Of a DNA stretch of 64,000 nucleotides, positions 35,785-45,368 are shown one piece after another. The stretch covers positions 4,870,392 through 4,934,391 of the forward strand of contig JAQFVV010000032.1 of assembly GCA_028023455.1 (NCBI GenBank). Reading direction: 5' to 3'. Source of the DNA: Epiperipatus broadwayi. Taxonomy: Eukaryota > Onychophora > Udeonychophora > Euonychophora > Peripatidae. A model generated the notes under the pieces. The model ran no database searches. It worked only from the letters and a program-made list of their open reading frames with translations, and was not told where the DNA came from. Within the stretch, counting starts at the first letter, position 1. Each line of letters starts with the position of its first letter. A program made the position numbers and the translations under genes.

Positions 35785-38270
35785 AATATATATATATATA
35801 TATATATATACAAATCAATATATATATCAAAATACAGTACAATTTATATACATTATATTCTTTTAGAAGTACTTTTGACTATACACTTTGTAGTCTTTAT
35901 CAACTATATAACGTTGAATAATCAAAACGAGACAACCCTTAACAATACCCATAGTTCAATTCAGATTTCCCACAATTCTGTTATCTTAACATTTGATGAC
36001 TGGCGATTCATTAACATTTGACGATTTCTTGAAATCAACATAGCCTCTTTTATTTTACGTTTATTATGACAATGTTCAATTTGAATAATTTTCATATTTT
36101 TATAATCAAATTTAAATCCATATTGACAAGATTTATTATGATCAAATATAACAGATGATGAAGGTTTATTTACATCTGTTCCATATTGATTCTCTTTTTG
36201 AATTCTATTATATAAAAGCATATGTTCTTTTATTCTCTTCTCAAATGTACACTTAGATTCACCAATGTATTGTACGCCGCATCCACATATCAATCTATAT
36301 ATAATAGAATTTTGATTAAACTTTGAATTTTGAATTTTAGAATTATTAAGCAATCTATTTATGTTATTTGTAGAGAAAAAAGCAATATGACACAAACCAT
36401 TATAAATTTTCCTAATAAACTTGACCTGCTCATCTGATATAAATGGCATTGAAATCCATTTCATTTTGATATTTTTATTTTTAATTTTATTATAGTGTTG
36501 ATTTCTTTTAAATCCTTTAATAATATTAGCAATAGCATTTTTATAATAACCAATTTTTAACAAGTCATTAACAAATAAATGTACATTTTTAATTTTATCA
36601 CTAGAATATTTGCATAATTTTTCATTTCGAAATAAGAATGATTTCAATCCAGACAGCTTATGACACATAGGTACATGTGATTCATATGGAATAAAACCTC
36701 TAGTTTCAATTGGTTTTATTAACATAAGATAATCCAAACTGTAATCATTAAGAGTAACTTGAATATCCAAGAATTTTATGGAATTGTATTTCTCTTTAGT
36801 TATAACCCATTTTATATCCTTAATCTCATTTAATTCATTAAATAAATTGATTATTAATTCTTGTTTTCCACAAATAAAAACATCATCCACATATCTATGA
36901 TATACTTTAATTTCTTGATATTTCAATTGTTTTAAAATTTTACTTTCATATGTTGATATAACAAAATTACAAATTTGAGCAACAGCAGGAAGACCCATTG
37001 GCCAACCAAAATTCATTTTATAATATTCATTATTAAAATTAACATAAATATTTTTATCAATAAACTGCAATACTTTTATAATAAAATTTATAATATCAGA
37101 CTTTACATTTTTTGAAACAAGAGCATTATAAATAATATTAATTGACTCTATTCTATCTATTGATCCATACATTTCATTTATATCAAAAGTACAAATTGTG
37201 TCATGTAAATCTATATTTATATTCTTAATTTTATCTACAAAATCAAACGATGATGAAATAGTATATTCTCCAAAACCTAAAATATCTTGAAGTAATAATT
37301 CAATATATCTACATGTTTGATAATAATATGCACCACCAAAATCAACCATCAATCTCAATGGATAATTTTCTTTATGTAGCTTTATATTCAAAAATATCCT
37401 AGGGCAAATAGCAGATGATGGATATAAGTTATAATATGTATGACTATCAATAGCTTTATTCTTAGCTTTTTTAAAATTTCATTTATAAATTTCATGCGAG
37501 ATGTATCAATATTTATTATTTCACTATTTTGAAATTTAAGCTTTTTCATTTGATCCATAACTTTTTCATTATATTTCGCTCTTGTAAACAAACACATATG
37601 AAGGCCCTTGTCCTCCTTTAAACACACTAAGTCATTATTTAATAGGAAACTTTTAAATTTATTAATTTGACTTAACCATTTATCATTCCTATTATATTTA
37701 AAGTTTTTATTTTTAACTTCTTTAACAATGTTGTCTCATTATTGATTATTCAACGTTATCACACTAAATGAATGTTCTATTGCAGAATTCAATTCAAGAT
37801 TACAATCTTTCCATCTACCACCAACATATTTCGATCCAAAATTTAAAATATATTTTTGATTGAAATCCAAATTTATACCAGACAAGTTCACATAATTTTG
37901 ATCATTCATTTTATCCGGAAAATTTTTATGAAACAAATGTTCAATTTTCTTGTTAAATTTATCAACATTTTTTAAATAAAAGTTATCAAAAAATTTTTGA
38001 CAAAAACACTTATAGTTAAACCAATCATCACAATTTTTCATCAAAATAAAATGATTTAAAGCCGTTAAATATTTCCGTTGACGAAATAGCAAACATTTGC
38101 ATTGCTTAATTATATTCTTTAAAATAATTTCCTTTATATCATTAGTAATTTTATCTGATAATTTGCAAGATTTGCTTATTTTTACTAAACAGCAATTCGG
38201 AAAACTTGTAAATCACAACAGGCATTCAAAAAGTTTAATCTACATTTTAACGTAATAATCTTTAACATTA
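35785..38270 (-). mobile_element. Penelope-like element 1, inverted 5'-truncated copy
   Basis: Reverse-oriented copy of the element at 38602-41165, near-identical to it. Its 3' end abuts a (TA)n tract (35785-35810). Its 5' end stops at 38270, corresponding to about codon 20 of the full ORF, and is fused head-on to a + strand fragment of the element's 3' end. Inverted partial copies of this kind are typical of Penelope-like insertions. Confidence 0.9.
35961..38265 (-). pseudogene. PLE1 inverted copy: RT plus GIY-YIG ORF, broken
   Basis: 476 uninterrupted codons (37391-35961) contain the whole RT catalytic region (TFDINEMYGSI, GWPMGLPAVAQICNF, HRYVDDVFI) and GIY-YIG domain, differing from the intact + copy at only one or two residues. 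Upstream frames 37627-37388 and 38092-37739 cover the N-terminal half, split by a frameshift in an A/T run near 37470-37480 and by a replaced ~30-base patch at 37730-37760. Loss of the first ~20 codons and these breaks make this copy defective. Confidence 0.9.
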
Positions 38271-38601
38271 CCAATTGAACATTGTCATAATAAACGTAAA
38301 ATAAAAGAGGCTATGTTGATTTCAAGAAATCTTCAAATGTTAATGAATCGCCAGTCATCAAATGTTAAGATAACAGAATTGTGGGAAATCTGAATTGAAC
38401 TATGGGTATTGTTAAGGGTTGTCTCGTTTTGATTATTCAATGTTATATAGTTGATAAAGACTACAAAGTGTATAGTCGAAAGTACTTCTAAAAGAATATA
38501 ATTTATATAAATTGTACTGTATTTTGATATATATATTGATTTGTATATTACATATATTGTGAAACGAATACAGATATCAAACTTTATTTATTACATATAT
38601 A
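38271..38601 (+). repeat. PLE1 upstream pseudo-LTR (3'-end duplicate)
   Basis: Repeats the last ~35 codons and 3' non-coding region of PLE1 found again at 40852-41165, with a few substitutions (for example CTTCAAATG versus CGTCAAATG). It lies immediately upstream of the intact ORF, so the element has the tandem partial-full layout (pLTR) characteristic of Penelope. It probably supplies the promoter for the ORF at 38602. Confidence 0.85.
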
Positions 38602-40965
38602 ATGGATTTAAAGATTCTAAGTAAAACGTGGATTTTAAAAGAATGGCGGAAGGTAACGTTAAAGATTATTACGTTAAAATGTAGATTAAACTTTTTAAAT
38701 GCCTGTCGTGATTTAGAAGTTTTCCTGAATTGCTGTTTAGTAAAAATAAACAAATCTTGCAAATTATCAGATAAAATTACTAACGATATAAAGGAAATTA
38801 TTTTAAAGAATATAATTAAGCAATGCAAATGTTTGCTATTTCGTCAACGGAAATATTTAACGGCTTTAAATCATTTTATTTTGATGAAAAATTGTGATGA
38901 TTGGTTTAACTATAAGTGTTTTTGTCAAAAATTTTTTGATAAATTTTATTTAAAAAATGTTGATAAATTTAACAAGAAAATTGAACATTTGTTTCATAAA
39001 AATTTTCCGGATAAAATGAATGATCAAAATTATGTGAACTTGTCTGGTATAAATTTGGATTTCAGTCAAAAATATATTTTAAATTTTGGATCGAAATATG
39101 TTGGTGGTAGATGGAAAGATTGTAATCTTGAATTGAATTCTGCAATAGAACATTCATTTAGTGTGATTAAGTGTGATGCGAATATTTGTAATAACATTGT
39201 TAAAGAAGTTAAAAATAAAAACTTTAAATATAATAGGAATGATAAATGGTTAAGTCAAATTAATAAATTTAAAAGTTTCCTATTAAATAATGACTTAGTG
39301 TGTTTAAAGGAGGACAAGGGCCTTTGTATGTGTTTGTTTACAAGAGCGAAATATAATGAAAAAGTTATGGATCAAATGAAAAAGCTTAAATTTCAAAATA
39401 GTGAAATAATAAATATTGATACATCTCGCATGAAATTTATAAATGAAATTTTAAAAAAAGCTAAGAATAAAGCTATTGATAGTCATACATATTATAACTT
39501 ATATCCATCATCTGCTATTTGCCCTAGGATATTTTCGAATATAAAGCTACATAAAGAAAATTATCCATTGAGATTGATGGTTGATTTTGGTGGTGCATAT
39601 TATTATCAAACATGTAGATATATTGAATTATTACTTCAAGATATTTTAGGTTTTGGAGAATATACTATTTCATCATCGTTTGATTTTGTAGATAAAATTA
39701 AGAATATAAATATAGATTTACATGACACAATTTGTACTTTTGATATAAATGAAATGTATGGATCAATAGATAGAATAGAGTCAATTAATATTATTTATAA
39801 TGCTCTTGTTTCAAAAAATGTAAAGTCTGATATTATAAATTTTATTATAAAAGTATTGCAGTTTATTGATAAAAATATTTATGTTAATTTTAATAATGAA
39901 TATTATAAAATGAATTTTGGTTGGCCAATGGGTCTTCCTGCTGTTGCTCAAATTTGTAATTTTGTTATATCAACATATGAAAGTAAAATTTTAAAACAAT
40001 TGAAATATCAAGAAATTAAAGTATATCATAGATATGTGGATGATGTTTTTATTTGTGGAAAACAAGAATTAATAATCAATTTATTTAATGAATTAAATGA
40101 GATTAAGGATATAAAATGGGTTATAACTAAAGAGAAATACAATTCCATAAAATTCTTGGATATTCAAGTTACTCTTAATGATTACAGTTTGGATTATCTT
40201 ATGTTAATAAAACCAATTGAAACTAGAGGTTTTATTCCATATGAATCACATGTACCTATGTGTCATAAGCTGTCTGGATTGAAATCATTCTTATTTCGAA
40301 ATGAAAAATTATGCAAATATTCTAGTGATAAAATTAAAAATGTACATTTATTTGTTAATGACTTGTTAAAAATTGGCTATTATAAAAATGCTATTGCTAA
40401 TATTATTAAAGGATTTAAAAGAAATCAACACTATAATAAAATTAAAAATAAAAATATCAAAATGAAATGGATTTCAATGCCATTTATATCAGATGAGCAG
40501 GTCAAGTTTATTAGGAAAATTTATAATGGTTTGTGTCATATTGCTTTTTTCTCTACAAATAACATAAATAGATTGCTTAATAATTCTAAAATTCAAAATT
40601 CAAAGTTTAATCAAAATTCTATTATATATAGATTGATATGTGGATGCGGCGTACAATACATTGGTGAATCTAAGTGTACATTTGAGAAGAGAATAAAAGA
40701 ACATATGCTTTTATATAATAGAATTCAAAAAGAGAATCAATATGGAACAGATGTAAATAAACCTTCATCATCTGTTATATTTGATCATAATAAATCTTGT
40801 CAATATGGATTTAAATTTGATTATAAAAATATGAAAATTATTCAAATTGAACGTTGTCATAATAAACGTAAAATAAAAGAGGCTATGTTGATTTCAAGAA
40901 ATCGTCAAATGTTAATGAATCGCCAGTCATCAAATGTTAAGATAACAGAATTGTGGGAAATCTGA
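38602..40965 (+). CDS. Intact Penelope-like RT with GIY-YIG endonuclease
   Basis: 787 codons without interruption. The N-terminal ~300 residues are Lys/Asn-rich and specific to the family. RT: motif A TFDINEMYGSI (Asp381), motif B GWPMGLPAVAQICNF (440-454), motif C YVDD (478-481). The C-terminal GIY-YIG nuclease is at about 675-765: IYRLICGCGVQYIGES (675-690, first Gly not conserved), FEKRIKEH with Arg697 and His701, and KIKEAMLI with the likely catalytic Glu760. Length and order match Penelope-like elements, which use the nuclease to prime reverse transcription of their RNA in the nucleus. The start ATG follows directly on the pLTR. All catalytic residues are present, so the protein may be active; expression is unknown. 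Confidence 0.95.
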   Translation: MDLKILSKTWILKEWRKVTLKIITLKCRLNFLNACRDLEVFLNCCLVKINKSCKLSDKITNDIKEIILKNIIKQCKCLLFRQRKYLTALNHFILMKNCDDWFNYKCFCQKFFDKFYLKNVDKFNKKIEHLFHKNFPDKMNDQNYVNLSGINLDFSQKYILNFGSKYVGGRWKDCNLELNSAIEHSFSVIKCDANICNNIVKEVKNKNFKYNRNDKWLSQINKFKSFLLNNDLVCLKEDKGLCMCLFTRAKYNEKVMDQMKKLKFQNSEIINIDTSRMKFINEILKKAKNKAIDSHTYYNLYPSSAICPRIFSNIKLHKENYPLRLMVDFGGAYYYQTCRYIELLLQDILGFGEYTISSSFDFVDKIKNINIDLHDTICTFDINEMYGSIDRIESINIIYNALVSKNVKSDIINFIIKVLQFIDKNIYVNFNNEYYKMNFGWPMGLPAVAQICNFVISTYESKILKQLKYQEIKVYHRYVDDVFICGKQELIINLFNELNEIKDIKWVITKEKYNSIKFLDIQVTLNDYSLDYLMLIKPIETRGFIPYESHVPMCHKLSGLKSFLFRNEKLCKYSSDKIKNVHLFVNDLLKIGYYKNAIANIIKGFKRNQHYNKIKNKNIKMKWISMPFISDEQVKFIRKIYNGLCHIAFFSTNNINRLLNNSKIQNSKFNQNSIIYRLICGCGVQYIGESKCTFEKRIKEHMLLYNRIQKENQYGTDVNKPSSSVIFDHNKSCQYGFKFDYKNMKIIQIERCHNKRKIKEAMLISRNRQMLMNRQSSNVKITELWEI

Positions 40966-41163
40966 ATTGAACTATGGGTATTGTTAAGGGTTGTCTCATT
41001 TTGATTATTCAACATTATATAGTTGATAAAGACTACAAAGTGTATAGTTGAAAGTACTTCTAAAAGAATATAATTTATATAAATTGTACTGTATTTTGAT
41101 ATATATATTGATTTGTATATTACATATATTGTGAAACGAATACAGATATCAAACTTTATTTAT

Positions 41164-41165
<2 letters not shown>
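40852..41165 (+). repeat. PLE1 downstream pseudo-LTR
   Basis: Second copy of the 331-base unit at 38271-38601, here spanning the end of the ORF and the 3' non-coding tail, ending in TTTATTTATTACATATATAT at a (TA)n tract. Confidence 0.85.

Positions 41166-41236
<71 letters not shown>
41166..41236. repeat. (TA)n microsatellite between the two Penelope-like elements
   Basis: About 35 TA units. PLE1 ends on its left, and the 3' end of the inverted PLE2 copy begins on its right. Confidence 0.95.
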
Positions 41237-41240
<4 letters not shown>

Positions 41241-41325
41241 ACATAAAGCTAACTACAATATAAAATCTAGACAACCCCAAATCCAAAATTCAATCAGACC
41301 AGCATAAAAATAATACTTTAAAACA

Positions 41326-41368
41326 CAACCTAAGGTTTCACTGCTACAAGCAGACTTCTCAAGTGTAA
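41326..41368 (-). ncRNA. Degenerate hammerhead-like motif, PLE2 inverted copy
   Basis: Minus strand: CTTGAGAAG, hairpin CTGC-TTGTA-GCAG, TGAAAC, CCTTAGG, TT. Identical in layout to the copy at 44798-44840; see that entry. Confidence 0.35.
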
Positions 41369-41400
41369 AGAACTACAAAAACTACACAATATATTTAATA

Positions 41401-42806
41401 TTAAAAACTACCCACAAATCCATTCACTTCCCATCCACCCTTAATATTAAAAGAACTCTTAAATAAGTTAATTGCTTCAGAATAATAAATTTTCAATAAT
41501 AAAGACTCTTTAATTCTTCTTTTGATTTCATTTCTCTCAAAGAAGACAACTTTAGCTTCATCAAAATCAATAGTGTGGCCTGTATCTTTTTCATGGACAT
41601 ACAAAGCAGAACTAAGATATCTATTATTTTTTTTTCATTTAAACTCAAACTACTTTGACCTATAGTAAACCTTCTTACTAATAAACAAGGAATAAAATAT
41701 ACTACACCAGGAATAGTCTTTCTATCAAAAACTTCTTTTGTATTATTTAATAAATTATTCAATGTAACACCCCTTTTCCAAGCAATTTTCTTATTTCCAA
41801 ACAATTTACTATTTCTACACACAATTTTATAAGAAGACAATTTAAATGGCAAAGAAATAAAATCATATTTTTCTTTAACCTTTACATCCTTACAAATATT
41901 ACTATTAAATAAAATACTTTTAACAAATTTATCAGAGTATCCAACACTCAAATAATCTTTATAAAATTGATATTTCTGAAACAAAGCTACCCCACTAGAA
42001 TTATTTAATTTAATACTCCTATGACAATAATTCCTTAAAGCAGCTACTTTATGAGATACAGACTGATAGCTATCAGGTTTAATTATAGATCTTAACTCTT
42101 TACTTTTAACTAAATGACTGCACAATAAACAATTAATTTCTACACTTCTAATCACCAAAAGATCTAAAAATTTTAACTTACCAAAATCTAACCCCTCTCC
42201 TTCTAACACAAATTTTATAGAAAGATCAAAAGAATTAAACTCATTTACAAATTTCTTCAATTTATCAATCTCAACTACAAATAAACAATCATCAACATAT
42301 CTGACAAATAATTTTACATATAAACAGTTATTTTTAATAATAATTTCCTCTTCCATAAAACTAATATAAACTGAACATATTAAAGGAGAAATAAAATAAC
42401 CTATTATCCACCCTTCCTTAATCTTATAAAAATTACCTTTATAAGTAAAATACATAGAATCTTCCAATAACAAAAGCAAATCTTTATTTACCTTAATTTT
42501 ATTTTTTGATAAAGAACTTTTCTTAATCAATACAGACAAAAGAACATCAATACTGCTTAACCTATTAACAGACTGATACATATTTTCAATATCTAAACTT
42601 CCAAATACCCAATTACTTTCCATTTTAAAATTATTAATCTTATCAAATGCCTCAAAAGAAGAAGAAACTGTGTACTGACTAAAATCAACAAATTGTTTTA
42701 AAAAATTATTCAAGAATCTAGAAATACTCTCTACAACACTACCTGTAAAATCAAAAATAAATCTTAAAGGAAAACCATCTTTATGAGTTTTAATATTCAC
42801 AAACAT
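41401..42806 (-). pseudogene. PLE2 inverted copy: RT plus GIY-YIG, truncated
   Basis: 437-codon frame (42806-41493): MFVNIKTHKDGFPLRFIFDF, motif A FGSLDIENMYQSV, motif B GWIIGYFISPLICSVY, motif C FVRYVDDCLFV. The GIY-YIG start GVVYFIPCLLVRRFTIGQSS is followed by a frameshift, and the end (VVFFERNEIKRRIKESLLLK) continues in another frame at 41604-41401. Catalytic Asp residues are intact but the N-terminal third is missing. PLE2 is only distantly similar to PLE1 in protein sequence. Confidence 0.85.
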
Positions 42807-42849
42807 CTTATTGTAGTGATAAAGGGTATGAGAATAATGTTTCTGAGGA

Positions 42850-44764
42850 TAGAGTTGTTAATTTTTCATATTTGAAATTAAGTGATAGAGAATTAGATAT
42901 TCTTGTAAAGGCCCTAATTTTGTTCCATTTCATTCAAAAAATATAGTTTTTGATACAATTTCATCTATTGAATCTAGTAATTTGAGTGATGAGCAGAAAG
43001 TTGGTATTCAATCGATTTTGAATAAAAGTTTAAAAAGGAAAGAAAAATTTGTTATTATTCCTGCTGAGATTAAACATCTTAAAAATAGGTTAATTGCTAA
43101 TGATGTAATCATTTCTCATGAAGACAAAGCTGGTAGGTTTGTTATTATGAAAGGAGATGAATAGAAAGAGAAAATGGATAGAGAATTAAATAATGGTAAA
43201 TATATGTTGTTAGATAAAAATTCAGGTAATTTGATTAAAAGAAAATTGATAGATATTATGAAGAAAATGGTTAATTAAAAATTTTTTAATAGCCTAGATT
43301 ATTTAAAATGCTATCCTAATGATTTTACATCAGCTAAGATGTTTGTGAATATTAAAACTCACAAAGATGGTTTTCCTTTAAGATTTATTTTTGATTTTAC
43401 AGGTAGTGTTGTAGAGGGTATTTCTAGATTCTTGAATAATTTTTTAAAACAATTTTTGATTTTAGTCAGTACACAGTTTCTTCTTTGTTTGAGGCTTTTG
43501 ATAAGATTAATAATTTTAAAATGGAAAGTAAGTGGGTATTTGGAAGTTTGGATATTGAAAATATGTATCAGTCTGTTAATAGGTTAAGCAGTATTGATGT
43601 TCTTTTGTCTGTATTGATTAAGAAAAGTTCTTTATCAAAAAATAAAATTAAGGTAATTAAAGATTTGCTTTTTTTATTAGAAGATTCTATGTATTTTACT
43701 TATAAAGGTAATTTTTATAAGATTAAGGAAGGGTGGATAATAGGTTATATTATTTCTCCTTTAGTATGTTCAGTTTATATTAGTTTTATGGAAGAGGAAA
43801 TTATTATTAAAAAGAATTGTTTATATGTAAAATTATTTGTCAGATATGTTGATGATTGTTTATTTGTAGTTGAGAATGATAAATTGAAGGAATTTGTAAA
43901 TGAGTTTAATTGTTTTGATCCTTCTATAAAATTTGTGTTAGAAGGAGGGGGGTTAGATTTTGGTAAGTTAAAATTTTTAGATCTTTTGGGATTAGAAATG
44001 TAGAAACTAATTGTTTATTGTGCAGTCATTTAGTTAAAAGTAAAGAATTAATATCTGTAATTAAACCTGATAGCTATCAGTCTGTATCTCATAAAGTATC
44101 TGCTTTAAGGAATTATTGTCATAGGAGTATTAAATTAAATAATTCTAGTGGGGTAGCTTTGTTTCAGAAATATCAATTTTATAAAGATTACTTGAGTGTT
44201 GGATACTCTGATAAATTTGTTAAAAGTATTTTATTTAACAGTAATATTTGTAAGGATGTAAAGATTAAAGAAAAATATGATTTTATTTCTTTGCCATTTA
44301 AATTGTCTACTTATAAAATTGTGTGTAGAAATAGTAAATTGTTGGGAAATAAAAAAATTGCTTGGAAAAGGGATGTTACATTGAATAATCTATTAAATAA
44401 TACAAAAGAAATTTTTGATAGAAAGACTATTTCTGGTATAGTATATTTTATTCCTTGTTTATTTTGTAAGAAAGTTTACATAGGTCAGAGTAGTTTGAGT
44501 TTAAATAAAAGAATAAAAGGTCATAAAAGTCGAGTTAAAAATAAATATCTTAGTTCTACTTTGTGTGTCCATGAAAAAGATACAGGCCACACTATTGATT
44601 TTGATGAAGCTAAGGTTGTCTTCTTTGAGAGAAATGAAATCAAAAAAAGAATTAAAGAGTCTTTATTATTGAAAATTTATTATTCTGAAGCAATTAACTT
44701 ATTTAAGAGTTTGTTTAATATTAAGGGTGGATGGGAAGTGAATGGATTTGTGGGTAGTTTTTAA
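42850..44764 (+). pseudogene. PLE2 forward copy: RT plus GIY-YIG, frameshifted
   Basis: Frames 42982-43164 (ending EDKAGRFVIMKGDE, the conserved D.G...V.M box upstream of RT in Penelope-like proteins), 43339-43587, 43485-44003 and 44018-44764. RT motifs: FGSLDIENMYQSV, GWIIGYIISPLVCSVY, FVRYVDDCLFV. The last frame holds a complete GIY-YIG nuclease: GIVYFIPCLFCKKVYIGQSS, then LNKRIKGHKSR and VVFFERNEIKKRIKESLLLK. Breaks: a stop after MKGDE (43162-43164), a stop at ~43276, a frameshift near 43470 and one near 43990. Confidence 0.85.
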
Positions 44765-44797
44765 TATTATATATGTTGTGTAGTTTTTGTAGTTCTT

Positions 44798-44840
44798 TAC
44801 ACTTGAGAAGTCTGCTTGTAGCAGTGAAACCTTAGGTCAT
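44798..44840 (+). ncRNA. Degenerate hammerhead-like motif, PLE2 3' end
   Basis: ACTTGAGAAG (core expected as CUGANGA; here shifted or with one base lost), hairpin CTGC/GCAG (44812-44824), GAAA (44826-44829), stem III CC-TTA-GG (44830-44836) and GTC as cleavage triplet (44836-44838). Hammerheads are a known component of Penelope-like ends, and the placing of GAAA, short stem III and GUC is right. The altered first core box makes activity doubtful. Confidence 0.4.
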
Positions 44841-44896
44841 ATTTTAATATTATTTTTATGATGGTCTCGTTTAATTTTGGATTTGGGGTAGTTTTG

Positions 44897-44924
<28 letters not shown>
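44897..44924. repeat. (TA)n microsatellite at PLE2 3' end
   Basis: Fourteen TA units marking the right edge of the Penelope cluster. Confidence 0.95.
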
Positions 44925-44927
<3 letters not shown>

Positions 44928-45368
44928 GCCAGTCAAAATCATGTATTCATTCAAGAAGACCAATAATCCAAGCAAAAGTACCTTGAATCCAACCATGCAC
45001 AAGATATATATGTCAGGACAAGGATGAATCCTAACCTATTTGCCTAAACTATTGCCTCTCTGACTAATGGATAACGTTTGTGATGACACTAGCAGTGCTT
45101 GGTTTTATTCCGTCCCAGCTGGAGGTCATGGTTCACATAGAGACTCAAAATAATAAAGGGTTTATATGGAAAACCAATGATTTAGTGGATTCTGATGATT
45201 GCAGAATGGTACAGATATAATTTGATCGATTACTAATGGTTTGAACCGTAATAATGATAATTCTTTCTGGCAACATTACAAAGGAGTGAATTTAAATCAA
45301 AGAAATATTTAAATAAATAGAGTAATTAACCTTAGAGATTGGGAGTGATGACAAACTAAGCTTGTTTA
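44925..45368. other. Non-coding, less AT-rich stretch
   Basis: Unique-looking sequence with normal base composition and no ORF. Could be part of an unrecognised LTR or other element. Confidence 0.4.

Larger units (their letters stand above)
41237..42810 (-). mobile_element. Penelope-like element 2, inverted copy
   Basis: Minus-strand 5'-truncated copy of a second Penelope-like family, mirror image of 42811-44897. The two copies meet head to head at about 42810; the outer ends (41270-41400 and 44765-44890) form long inverted repeats. Confidence 0.9.
42811..44897 (+). mobile_element. Penelope-like element 2, forward copy
   Basis: Longer of the two PLE2 copies, with part of the N-terminal region still present. 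Ends at a (TA)n tract (44897-44924). Several frameshifts and stops, so older or more decayed than PLE1. Confidence 0.9.

Noticed and set aside
37388-37627. Separate small gene upstream of the inverted PLE1 RT frame
   Set aside because: It is the N-terminal part of the same ORF, separated only by a frameshift relative to the intact + copy.
41085-41160. TTGATTT...GTGAAACGAATACAG at the PLE1 3' end as a hammerhead
   Set aside because: The first core box is lost and the pairing that can be drawn is mostly A-T; too weak to call.
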